A DNA stretch of 64,000 nt from Corallococcus caeni (GTDB taxonomy: Bacteria; Myxococcota; Myxococcia; Myxococcales; Myxococcaceae), in contig NZ_BTTW01000012.1 of the NCBI RefSeq assembly GCF_036245865.1, forward strand, positions 62,001 through 126,000. Reading direction: 5' to 3'. The notes beneath the pieces are model-generated. The model saw only the letters and a program-made list of their open reading frames with translations, had not been told where the DNA came from and made no database searches. How positions within the stretch are numbered: the stretch's first letter is position 1; every line of letters starts with the position of its first letter. This document shows, piece after piece, positions 16,995-24,087 of the stretch. The translations under genes were made by a program, and so were the position numbers.

Positions 16995-17726
16995 CTAACC
17001 CGGGTTCCTTTCACCCAGCACCGAGGACAGGACGAAGCGCGGCGCTCCCTCCCGTTGAGCCAGCACCCGCGCGTAGGTTTCAGCCTTCCTCAAGGGAAGG
17101 CCGAACGCGCGTTGAAGCCGGGCGGCCCGTTCCTCGCGCGGGCCTTGTTTCAGGACCTGCGTCGCGACGGCTTCGGGCGCAAGCCATTCAAAGGCAAGGC
17201 GGTCCGCGCGTTGTTCCACGCGCAAGACGTCCCCGGTGCCGATGTCGCCCAGGTCGTCCCGTTCCATCAGGTGGACCTGGGGCTTCATGGGAACGCCGTC
17301 CAGCGCGGAGGTCAGCAGTTGCTCCGGCGTGGGCTTCTCCTGGAGGTCGAGGACCGGAAGGATGTTGTCGCCAAAGAAACGCAGCGCCTTCTGGCGTGGA
17401 ACCAGGTGGTCGAGGACGAAGTGCGCCAGCTCGTGCGCAGCCGTGAAGCGCTGCTCCTCGAGCGGGTCCTTGCGCGAGTAGAAGAGGAAGGCGGTGCCGC
17501 GCAGGGCCACGATGCACCCATGCATGTCCCGGTCGTCGCCTTCCGGCATGGACTTCCATCCGCGTCGGGAGAGGTAGGCACGGACGGTGTGCACGGTGAC
17601 TTCATCCAGGGCCACGAAGCTGACCTGCAGGACCTTCTGCGCGTCCGCGACGATGGGGCGAGGGAAGGTCCCGGGTTCGGGAAGACTGGCCACCTGGAGG
17701 GCGTCCCGCAGCCAGCGTTCCCTCAT
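16995..17726 (-). CDS. ImmA/IrrE-family metallopeptidase
   Basis: This 243-residue zinc peptidase has the motif H98-E-L-A-H102 in FTAAHELAHFVLDH, preceded by IVALRGTAFLFYS and followed by ADRLAFEWLAPE, which supplies the third zinc ligand region. The family cleaves XRE-type repressors: ImmA with ImmR in ICEBs1, IrrE with DdrO in Deinococcus. The gene immediately upstream encodes an HTH protein and overlaps this start by ATGA, so that protein is the natural substrate. Downstream genes are NurA-like and HerA. I chose the ATG at 17726; the frame continues upstream to 18011, but only as the shadow of the HTH gene. Regulation by proteolysis after DNA damage or stress is inference from the family. 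Confidence 0.88.
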   Translation of the reverse strand: MRERWLRDALQVASLPEPGTFPRPIVADAQKVLQVSFVALDEVTVHTVRAYLSRRGWKSMPEGDDRDMHGCIVALRGTAFLFYSRKDPLEEQRFTAAHELAHFVLDHLVPRQKALRFFGDNILPVLDLQEKPTPEQLLTSALDGVPMKPQVHLMERDDLGDIGTGDVLRVEQRADRLAFEWLAPEAVATQVLKQGPREERAARLQRAFGLPLRKAETYARVLAQREGAPRFVLSSVLGERNPG

Positions 17727-18088
17727 GACTTCTTCTCGCGGTCGCGTGCGGCCAGGAGCACGGCGCGCGCTTCCGGCGCCAGCGGGCTGTTCTCCGTCGC
17801 GATGAGCGCGGCGGTGGCCTCCATGTCGCGCAGGACCCTGGAGAGCTCGAACCCGTCGATGCCGAAGTGCTCGGCGATCTGGTTCACGTGCTCGGAGAAC
17901 GCCGCGCCTTCGGGCCTCCGGCACAGGGACACCCAGTGGAGCGTCTCCACCGTGCAGCCCAGCTTCTGGGCGAAGGCCTGGACCGACAGGTCCTCCAGGT
18001 CCCGGTACCACGCGAACACGGAGCCCAGCATGTCGGGTTCCCGCGCACCACGCTCGGCCGCTGCTTCCAGCCAGTCAGGATTCGTCAT
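17723..18088 (-). CDS. XRE-like helix-turn-helix protein, probable ImmA/IrrE substrate
   Basis: In this 121-residue protein, residues 30-90 look like a lambda-repressor-type HTH (LSVQAFAQKLGCTVETLHWVSLCRRP, cited as helices 2-3, then HVNQIAEHFGIDGFELSRVL). The recognition helix is unusual (Trp, Cys and paired Arg), so DNA binding is likely but not certain. The gene overlaps the end of the sigma factor gene by 14 bases and the start of the metallopeptidase gene by 4 bases. This is the classic repressor-protease order. The last 30 residues (TENSPLAPEARAVLLAARD) could be the cleavable C-terminal region. Confidence 0.65.
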   Translation of the reverse strand: MTNPDWLEAAAERGAREPDMLGSVFAWYRDLEDLSVQAFAQKLGCTVETLHWVSLCRRPEGAAFSEHVNQIAEHFGIDGFELSRVLRDMEATAALIATENSPLAPEARAVLLAARDREKKS

Positions 18089-18677
18089 GGGTGTCCTCCT
18101 CCTTTCCGAGCCGCCTCAGCTGCTTGAGGAGGCGGTCGCGGTTCTGCTTCACCACCCGCTTGCGTTCGGGCTCGGGCAGCCCTGCCTTGCCCAGGGGGCG
18201 GGCCAGCTCCAGGGTGGAGCTTTCTCCCTGGAGGATGAGCCGGAGGACTCCCTGGTCCTGCTGCGTCAGGTTGCGGCGTTCGAGTCTCTTCAGGGCCAGG
18301 GCGGTTTCCACGGCTGCCTCCATCTCTTCATTCGGAGGCCTCGCCTGGAGTTCGATTACGTCCGCGAATTTTTGTTCGCGCAGGACCCGGCGCTGGTGGG
18401 AACGCCGTGAATCCAACACGTTCCGCCTGGCCACCAGCATCAGGTAGCTACGCAGCAGGGACTGGTCCCGGTCGTAGCCGTCAGGCCGGCCCAGGTACTC
18501 GATCACCGCCTCCAGGGCGCACGTACGGGCCTCCTCGGCTTCGCACTTCATCTCCGCGGTGAGGGTCTTCAACATGAACGGCACGAAGAGCTCGAAGACC
18601 TTCGCGTTCGCGACAGGCATCCGCTTCAAGACCTGATCGTGAAGCGCCCACTCCTCTTCCCTTGATGGGTAACTCAT
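18075..18677 (-). CDS. ECF-like RNA polymerase sigma factor
   Basis: In this 200-residue protein, region 2 is visible at 25-100 (VFELFVPFMLKTL, AVIEYLGRPDGYDRDQSLLRSYLM, then ARRNVLDSRRSHQRR, the region 2.3/2.4 pattern of ECF factors). A weak region 4 with an HTH (QDQGVLRLILQGES, ELARPLGKAGLPE) follows a short linker. No anti-sigma gene is adjacent; instead the next genes are HTH and ImmA/IrrE. GAGGTG lies about 7 bases before the ATG at 18677. It is the first gene of the operon ending in HerA. A 14-bp palindrome at 18743-18756 lies in the leader. It may drive its own operon when the HTH protein is destroyed, which is inference. Confidence 0.75.
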   Translation of the reverse strand: MSYPSREEEWALHDQVLKRMPVANAKVFELFVPFMLKTLTAEMKCEAEEARTCALEAVIEYLGRPDGYDRDQSLLRSYLMLVARRNVLDSRRSHQRRVLREQKFADVIELQARPPNEEMEAAVETALALKRLERRNLTQQDQGVLRLILQGESSTLELARPLGKAGLPEPERKRVVKQNRDRLLKQLRRLGKEEDTHDES

Positions 18678-18742
18678 CCCCCGCACCTCATTGACATGCG
18701 CACGCCCGCTTTCGGGTTGGCTACGGTCCGTCTGGACTTTCG

Positions 18743-18756
18743 CTACAGCCCTGTAG
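18743..18756. promoter_or_regulatory. palindromic putative operator of the sigma/HTH/ImmA/NurA/HerA operon
   Basis: CTACAG and CTGTAG are perfect reverse complements separated by CC. The site lies 66 bases upstream of the sigma gene start on the minus strand. This is a typical size and position for an XRE-type dimer operator, and the HTH protein of this operon is the natural candidate. Confidence 0.4.
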
Positions 18757-18874
18757 AGTTCGACGGCGGAGCGTCTCCGTCCGAGCCGGGAGGTTGGCGG
18801 CAAGGAGGATCGGTGTCTCTACCTCTGAAGTGGTACTGCCTTTGAGGACAATGGGTCCTTCGCGATCCCCCTGG

Positions 18875-18890
18875 ATCGGAAAAGACACCT
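18875..18890 (+). repeat. direct repeat copy 1 (ATCGGAAAAGACACC)
   Basis: This 15-base element recurs 61 bases downstream with one extra A in the A-run. The repeat sits in the divergent control region. A-rich tandem elements of this size often bind regulators. Confidence 0.4.
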
Positions 18891-18935
18891 GTTTCAATGC
18901 AACGCGGGCGGCTCTGCGTGTGGTTGGCAGGGCTC

Positions 18936-18951
18936 ATCGGAAAAAGACACC
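18936..18951 (+). repeat. direct repeat copy 2 (ATCGGAAAAAGACACC)
   Basis: This is the second copy of the element at 18875, identical apart from one inserted A. It lies 84 bases before the acyltransferase start. Confidence 0.4.
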
Positions 18952-19034
18952 CCGTGCGCGCACTCGGGCGACCAGCGACGAATGAAAGGTCGGGGCCGGA
19001 CACACAGTCCGGCGAGCACCAAGCGAGACCCGTC

Positions 19035-19829
19035 ATGTCTTCATGGAGTTGCCGTGTCGCGACAGCACAGCGTGAACTGGATGACGCGCTCCGCGTCCGT
19101 TACCAGGTCTTTGGCGAGGAGATGCGGATGCTGGGGCCCAAGCGCCCGCGTGCGCCGCGCGAGGCGGACTGCTTCGACACGCTCCGCACCACCGCCCATG
19201 TCGTCGTTTATTCAGACGCGGAGCCGGTGGCGACCGCCCGGCTGCTGATGCCCAACGCGGAGGTGGCCGCGTTCGCGGACACGCTCGTGGGGCTGGACAT
19301 CGAGAAGAAGCTCGACCTGTCGGAGCTCCTCGCGCCGGGCCACGTGTTCGCGGAGACCACGCGCTACTGCGCCACCCAGCGCAGCCCCCACTCGACGGCG
19401 CTGCGCCTCCAGGCGGGCCTGTACCGCGAGAGCCGCCGTCGCGGCGTCACCCACTGGATCGCCGCGGCCAACATGGAGACGGACTCGCAGGAGGAGGCGG
19501 ACCTCTACTACCAGGCCGCGGCGCGCCGGGGCTGGGTGAGCGGCGAGTTCCGCGTGCGGACCCGGGAGTTTCCTCCGCCGCCCACGCAGCCCCTGGCGCC
19601 CCGCCTCACGCCGGAGCAGCGCGCCCGGGCCCGCCAGGGCCAGTTGGAGTCGCTGCGCATGCCGCGCATCGTGTCGCTGTTCGCGGACAAGATGGGCGCG
19701 CGCTTCATCGGCCCGCCGCACTTCGACCCCGCCTTCAACCGCTTCACCGTGCCGCTCGTCGCCGCGCTGGATGCGATTCCCCAGCGGACGCTGGACCTCT
19801 TCGCCGCGCTGGACGCCGACGCCGCCTGA
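19035..19829 (+). CDS. LuxI-fold N-acyltransferase (autoinducer-synthase-like)
   Basis: This 264-residue protein has a GNAT/autoinducer-synthase fold. The residues invariant in acyl-homoserine-lactone synthases are all present in order: R22 (VRYQVF), D45 and D48 (DCFD), R69 (ATARLL), E107 and R110 (AETTRYC). Residue spacing is close to EsaI/LuxI. It is about 50 residues longer, with a Pro-rich insert (FPPPPTQ) and a helical C-terminus. Similar proteins make N-acyl amino acids or serve exosortase loci, so the product need not be a homoserine lactone. The next gene, a diiron oxidase, follows by 82 bases on the same strand. The ribosome site before the ATG at 19035 is weak; the frame is open from 18897 with non-coding character. 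Confidence 0.75.
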   Translation: MSSWSCRVATAQRELDDALRVRYQVFGEEMRMLGPKRPRAPREADCFDTLRTTAHVVVYSDAEPVATARLLMPNAEVAAFADTLVGLDIEKKLDLSELLAPGHVFAETTRYCATQRSPHSTALRLQAGLYRESRRRGVTHWIAAANMETDSQEEADLYYQAAARRGWVSGEFRVRTREFPPPPTQPLAPRLTPEQRARARQGQLESLRMPRIVSLFADKMGARFIGPPHFDPAFNRFTVPLVAALDAIPQRTLDLFAALDADAA

Positions 19830-19911
19830 CGCAAGGCCGGCGCGCTCCTTCCCCCCTTCACCTCAACGCAACACCCAACGGGCCTCCACGGGCCCCTGTC
19901 AGGAGACGTGT

Positions 19912-20601
19912 ATGTGCAAGCAGCCCAGGCATGAGCAGACGGCGAAGACGGACTGGCTGGATTCCCTGCGGCACGAGGCGCGGATGCTCGTGCGCGAGCT
20001 GGACGCAACGCCGGGCGCCCAGCGCCTCTTCGAGGGGCGCATCCGCCAGGATGACTACGCCTACTACCTCATCCAGACGTATCAGTACGTGCGCTGGAGC
20101 ACGGAGTTCCTCACCGAGTCCGGCGAGCGCATGAAGCGCGAGGGCCAGCACACCGCGCTCGCGGACCTGTTGCTCCAGAAGTCGCGCGAGGAGAACGGCC
20201 ACGAGAAGTGGTTGCTCCAGGACCTGGCGGCGCTGGGCTGGACGAAGGAGCGGGTGGAGCGCGCGCCGGTCTGCTCCGCGGTGCGCGCCTACGTGGAGTG
20301 GAACCGCTTCACCACGCTGTCGGGTGTGCCCACCGCCTTCCTGGGCACGGCCTACGTGCTGGAGTACCTCTCCGTGAACCGGGCCACGGACGCCAAGGAC
20401 CGGCTCATCGCGGACAGCGGCATCCCCAACATCCACAAGGCCGTCCTCTTCCTGCGCGGCCACGGCGCCGCGGACGGCGACCACGTGGCGGAGCTGGAGT
20501 CGGTGCTGCGCACGCTCACGTCCCCGGAGGAGCAGGCCGCGCTGCTGCTCTCCGCCCGCACCACGCGCGCCCTGTTCCCGAAGTTCTTCCGGGCGCCCTG
20601 A
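19912..20601 (+). CDS. heme-oxygenase-like diiron oxidase (TenA/PqqC superfamily)
   Basis: This 229-residue all-helical protein belongs to the iron-containing redox enzyme group that includes UndA, SznF and BesC. Candidate metal ligands are E94 and H97 in REENGHEKW, Glu residues in the YVEWNRF / VLEYLS helices, and the HKAVLFLRGHGAADGDH segment (His, Asp, His). These enzymes use dioxygen to cut, desaturate or N-oxidise amino-acid or fatty-acid substrates. The partner acyltransferase just upstream suggests the substrate is an N-acylated molecule. AGGAG lies 7 bases before the ATG at 19912. It converges with a LuxR-type gene 18 bases on. The exact reaction cannot be read from sequence. Confidence 0.75.
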   Translation: MCKQPRHEQTAKTDWLDSLRHEARMLVRELDATPGAQRLFEGRIRQDDYAYYLIQTYQYVRWSTEFLTESGERMKREGQHTALADLLLQKSREENGHEKWLLQDLAALGWTKERVERAPVCSAVRAYVEWNRFTTLSGVPTAFLGTAYVLEYLSVNRATDAKDRLIADSGIPNIHKAVLFLRGHGAADGDHVAELESVLRTLTSPEEQAALLLSARTTRALFPKFFRAP

Positions 20602-20619
20602 GCGCGACTCCGGACCTCC

Positions 20620-21705
20620 TCACCCCGGCTTCTGCCTCCAGGCGGCCTGGTAGAGGAGGTCCGTGCGGCTCTCGATGCCCAGCTTGGGGAAGATGTTGCG
20701 CAGGTGCGTCTTCACCGTGTTGAGCGTCAGGCCCAGGTCCTCGGCGATGGTCTCGTTCGTCCAGTTGCTGAGGACCCCCTGGACCACCTCCACCTCGCGC
20801 CGGGAGAGCTTCAGGCGCCACGCCTCCGGCATCGGGATGGCTCGCGAGCACTCCTGCAACACCAGCACCCAGGGATGGCTGCCGCGCTGCTCCGGCAGCT
20901 CCACGAACGTCACCTTCAGGTCGTGCTTCCCCCCGGAGCGCGTCCACGTGTCCACGCCCGGGACCCGCTTCGTCCCTGGCGCCCGGAGGCGGGTCAGGTG
21001 CTCTCGCAGCTCCTGGGGCAGCCGCGCGTCGTTCGCCTTCAGCTCCTCCGGGTACCAGCGCCGCAGGAGCTCCGTCGCTCCTGGCGTCCGCAGCTTCTCG
21101 TGCTCGGGGGGATCCATCACGACGCACTCGGCGCCCTGGTGGCGGAAGAGGGCGTCCAGCAGGTCGCCCCGCGTCGCCTCGTTCCCGAACAGCAGGCAGT
21201 TGCGCACCGTGTTCGTCAGGTAGGGCGTCAGGTCATCGAGGAGGGCCTGCTCCCGCTCGGAGAAGGGCAGGGTGTGCTCCCGGTACAGCGTGAAGCCTCC
21301 ATGCCAGTCCTGCCGCAGGTCCAGCAGCACCGCCATCACGTGCTCCAGCGGCAGCCCCAGCTCCCGGCAGCGCAGGTACAGGAGGCTGCGCTTCAATTCC
21401 TTGTGCGACAGCCGGTTCGCGTCGGACGGCGGCGCGTCGGGCTGCTTCACCCCCGGCTCGCGCCCGAGCTCCACCGCCGCCAGCTCCGGGTAGTGGGCGA
21501 AGAGGATGCCCGGCGCCCCCAATCCCATCCATTCGTAGTCCCCGGGCCGCTCCGGCCTGGAGACGCACAGCGCCGCGTAGTCGCAGGGCAGGAGCCGCGC
21601 GAGGGTCCCCTGGGCCCGGCCCAGGACCTCGGTCAAGTCCAGGGAGCTGGAGAGCACCTGGGTCAGCTCGAGCAGGAGCGCCTGTTCGCGCGCGGTGAGA
21701 TCCAT
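20620..21705 (-). CDS. LuxR-type transcriptional regulator with GAF-like sensor
   Basis: This is a 361-residue regulator. Residues 5-150 look like a GAF domain (EQALLLELTQVLSSSLDLTE, cited as its start, then LLPCDYAALCV, YEWMGLGAPGILFA). Residues 295-355 form a LuxR HTH (LSRREVEVVQGVLSNWTNETIAEDLGL, summarised as start and scaffold helices, then NTVKTHLRNIF.KLGI). There is no phosphoacceptor receiver domain. AGGAGG lies 9 bases before the ATG at 21705. Convergence with the acyltransferase and diiron oxidase genes makes it a candidate sensor of their product, but orientation alone does not prove it. Confidence 0.8.
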   Translation of the reverse strand: MDLTAREQALLLELTQVLSSSLDLTEVLGRAQGTLARLLPCDYAALCVSRPERPGDYEWMGLGAPGILFAHYPELAAVELGREPGVKQPDAPPSDANRLSHKELKRSLLYLRCRELGLPLEHVMAVLLDLRQDWHGGFTLYREHTLPFSEREQALLDDLTPYLTNTVRNCLLFGNEATRGDLLDALFRHQGAECVVMDPPEHEKLRTPGATELLRRWYPEELKANDARLPQELREHLTRLRAPGTKRVPGVDTWTRSGGKHDLKVTFVELPEQRGSHPWVLVLQECSRAIPMPEAWRLKLSRREVEVVQGVLSNWTNETIAEDLGLTLNTVKTHLRNIFPKLGIESRTDLLYQAAWRQKPG

Positions 21706-21786
21706 TCGACGGGGCCTCCTTCCATCCGGTCCGTGCAAGGACATACCGGTGGTGAGGCCTGGGGGTCTGTACCCCGCAATGGGTAG

Positions 21787-21816
21787 GGATGGGCTTCGCT
21801 CACACGAAGCCCATCC
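21787..21816 (-). terminator. strong 12-bp stem-loop
   Basis: GGATGGGCTTCG and CGAAGCCCATCC pair perfectly around the 6-base loop CTCACA. It lies 44 bases beyond the stop of the secreted protein at 21860-22321 and between it and the LuxR-type gene. No U-tract follows in either direction, so it may be a factor-independent-like or processing hairpin. Confidence 0.55.
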
Positions 21817-21859
21817 ACCCGTGGCATTGATTGCGATGTCTGTCGATGCCGGGGCGGCG

Positions 21860-22321
21860 CTAGTTGCCCGCGCTGCCTTCCACCGGCGGCGTGCCCGTGG
21901 TGGGGCTGGCGGAGCTGCCCATCTGCTTGTTCTGGTCCCAGGCCGGCGGCGTCACTTCCATCTTCGCCCCCTTGTTGCCCGGGGTCCCCGAGTTCGGGGC
22001 GCCCGGCTCCGCGGCGGCCGAGTGGTCGCTCGTGCTGTTGCTCCCCTGCTCGGTGGAGCCGGAGCCGCCGACGCCTTCATCCACGCTGCTCGGGGCCACC
22101 GCGTTGTCGTCGGCCTCGTCCGCCGGCTTGAGGTCCTCGGAGTCCGAGGTGCCCGCGGCGCCCGAGCCGCCCGTGGCCTTGTCCCAGCGCTCCGCGCTGT
22201 CCTGGGGCGCGTCCGTGGACGGCTCCTGCGCGGGCGGAGTCTCATGGTCGGTGTGGCTCTGCGCGAACGCCTGGCCGGAGAAGGCGAGTGCTGCCAGTGC
22301 TGCCATCAGGGGGAGCTTCAT
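21860..22321 (-). CDS. secreted low-complexity acidic protein
   Basis: This 153-residue protein has a clear signal peptide (MKLPLMAALAALAFSGQAFA, cleavage before QSH). The remainder is disordered: rich in Ser, Gly, Pro, Ala, Asp and Glu, with no aromatic core. No domain was recognised. GGAGAG precedes the ATG. A hairpin downstream (21787-21816) suggests it is a single-gene unit. Its role is unknown; abundance-type envelope or matrix proteins in myxobacteria can look like this, but that is a guess. Confidence 0.65.
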   Translation of the reverse strand: MKLPLMAALAALAFSGQAFAQSHTDHETPPAQEPSTDAPQDSAERWDKATGGSGAAGTSDSEDLKPADEADDNAVAPSSVDEGVGGSGSTEQGSNSTSDHSAAAEPGAPNSGTPGNKGAKMEVTPPAWDQNKQMGSSASPTTGTPPVEGSAGN

Positions 22322-22443
22322 GGGTGGCTCTCCTTCGAAGAACGTGTGTGCTTCGAAGGTGGCGACCGTTGGGTGGGAAACAAGCGCTTGACGCATACCC
22401 GGCCCCCAGCCGCATCCCCGCTCGCAGGGCGGACAGGCGGCCT

Positions 22444-23283
22444 TCAGCCCGTCAGCGCGCGCGGGGGCACCGTGCCCACGGCCCAGGCGGTGAGCTTGCG
22501 CAGGAGCTCCGCGCGGTCCTCCGGCACGGAGAAGAGGTGATCCGCGCGCGGGTAGAAGGCGTAGGTGACGCGGCCCTCCAGCTTCAGCGGCGAGAGCATC
22601 TCGTAGAACTGGCGCTCGTGGTTGAAGGACAGCCCCATGCCCCCGGAGAACACGAAGCACAGGCTGACGCCGCGCTCCAGCAGGTGCTGGTAGTCCTGCG
22701 TCAGCTGGGAGCGCTCGGGGTACTCGCGCGTATAGACCTCGTCGGCCTCGCCGGCCTCGCGCAGCCGGGCGGGCAGCTTGCGCTTGCGCAGGAAGCGGGT
22801 CCACCGGCGGGGGCTCAGGTAGCGCAGGTGGAAGCGCAGGTGGTAGCCCAGCGTGCGGTACGTGTACCCGTCGATGAAGGCCGCGGCCACCACGCGCTCG
22901 TCGGCCACCGTCACCGCGTGCGCGCTGTCCACGCCGGAGCACAGGCCGATGAGCGCGAAGCGCTTCTGGCCCTTCTTCTGCTCCAGGTAGTCGAGCGCCG
23001 CGCGCGTCTCCTCTCGGGCGCGCTGGAACTCGTCGGAGCCGCCCTCGCGGCGCGGGCGGCTGTCGCCCAGGCCGGACAAGTCGAAGCGCAGCGTGGTGAC
23101 GCCGCGCCCCGCCAGCTGCCGGGCCAGCTCCACCCACAGCCGGTACGGGCCCACGTGGTGGTTGAGCCCCACGTTGGACAGCACCACCGTGGGCGCCTCC
23201 GGCAGGACCTTCGCCGGGTCGGGCTCCGTGAGGATGCCCACGAGGCTCTGCTCGGGGCCGAAGGTACAGATGCGCTCGCGCAT
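22444..23283 (-). CDS. alpha/beta hydrolase with Cys nucleophile elbow
   Basis: This is a 279-residue alpha/beta-hydrolase. The oxyanion region is VVLSNVGLNHH near 33. The elbow reads G113-L-C-S-G117, so the usual Ser is replaced by C115. A His near the C-terminus (YPRADHLFSVPEDR) could complete a triad. It resembles the hydrolase-1 type found with exosortase-A loci. The start overlaps the stop of the preceding hydrolase (ATGA), and it is the last gene of the PKS/NRPS operon. A thioester-release or editing role for the assembly line is inference; a Cys nucleophile also occurs in some thioesterases and dienelactone hydrolases. Confidence 0.75.
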   Translation of the reverse strand: MRERICTFGPEQSLVGILTEPDPAKVLPEAPTVVLSNVGLNHHVGPYRLWVELARQLAGRGVTTLRFDLSGLGDSRPRREGGSDEFQRAREETRAALDYLEQKKGQKRFALIGLCSGVDSAHAVTVADERVVAAAFIDGYTYRTLGYHLRFHLRYLSPRRWTRFLRKRKLPARLREAGEADEVYTREYPERSQLTQDYQHLLERGVSLCFVFSGGMGLSFNHERQFYEMLSPLKLEGRVTYAFYPRADHLFSVPEDRAELLRKLTAWAVGTVPPRALTG

Positions 23284-24059
23284 CACGCGGCCTCCTTCAG
23301 GAGCGTGGTGATGGTCTGCAGGATGCGGTTGGACAGGAGCGCGGACTCCTGGCCTCCCGCGCCCTCCTCGGGCACCAGGTGGTGCTGGAAGGGCAGCCCC
23401 GTCGCCTCCAGGCGCTCCTGGAGGCGCTGGTACTCGGGGCGGGGGGCGCCGGCCACCAGGTGCGTGCGCGTCGCGGGCCACGCGGGCAGCGCGGCCAGGT
23501 CCAGCGCGAGGATGTCGTCGCGCAGGGCGCGCGGGAACGCGAAGCCCAGCAGCTCCTCGCGCACCTCCAGCGGGCTCTCGGGCTGGGGAAAGAGCGTGCG
23601 GGTGGCCCGGCGCGCCTGGAGCAGCTCCAGCTCCTGGAGCCAGGCCTCGCCCCGCACCAGCGGCTCCCAGAGCACCAGCGCGGCGGTGGACAGCCCCTCC
23701 AGGGCGGCGCGCACCGCGAGCGCCGCGCCCAGGCGCAGGCCCACGAGCGCCACGCGCTGCACGCCCGTCACGTCCTGCAATTCATTGGCGGCGTGGCGGA
23801 TGTCCTGGACCCACGTGGCCACGCGGCCCTCGTGGACCTCACCGGCCGAGTCCCCCGTGCCGTAGTAGTCGAAGCGGAAGACGTGGAAGCCTTCGCGCGC
23901 GAGCATCCCGGCCAGCTTCCGGAAGGCCCAGTGCGTCAACATGTACTCCTGGGCGGCGGGATGGCAGAGCACCACCCCGGTGGCGCGCTCGGCGCCCTGC
24001 GCGGGGTGGTGCATGCCGAAGAGCTGTCGTTCGGAGGTGCCGAAGAAGCAAGGCGTCAC
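23283..24059 (-). CDS. alpha/beta hydrolase with Arg at the nucleophile position
   Basis: This 258-residue alpha/beta-hydrolase fold has VVLCHPAAQEYM for the oxyanion strand and FDYYGTGDSAG. The elbow G107-L-R-L-G111 has R109 where catalytic Ser normally stands. The GLRLGA sequence is typical of the exosortase-A-associated hydrolase-2 group, so this is probably a natural feature and not a sequencing error. It may work as a non-catalytic partner of the Cys-type hydrolase that follows (4-base overlap), or through another residue. It lies 28 bases after the NRPS gene on the same strand. Confidence 0.75.
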   Translation of the reverse strand: MTPCFFGTSERQLFGMHHPAQGAERATGVVLCHPAAQEYMLTHWAFRKLAGMLAREGFHVFRFDYYGTGDSAGEVHEGRVATWVQDIRHAANELQDVTGVQRVALVGLRLGAALAVRAALEGLSTAALVLWEPLVRGEAWLQELELLQARRATRTLFPQPESPLEVREELLGFAFPRALRDDILALDLAALPAWPATRTHLVAGAPRPEYQRLQERLEATGLPFQHHLVPEEGAGGQESALLSNRILQTITTLLKEAA

Positions 24060-24087
24060 GGTCTGACCATTCTCCTCGGAGGGCCGC

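Larger units (their letters stand above)
18678..19034. promoter_or_regulatory. divergent control region between sigma/HerA operon and acyltransferase
   Basis: This gene-free stretch of 357 bases separates two divergent transcription units. It holds a 14-bp palindrome (18743-18756) and two copies of an A-rich direct repeat (18875 and 18936). No ORF in it has plausible coding composition. Confidence 0.5.

Noticed and set aside
19035-19829. A true acyl-homoserine-lactone synthase
   Set aside because: The fold residues match, but the protein is longer, has a Pro-rich insert and is paired with a diiron oxidase; the product cannot be called a homoserine lactone from sequence alone.
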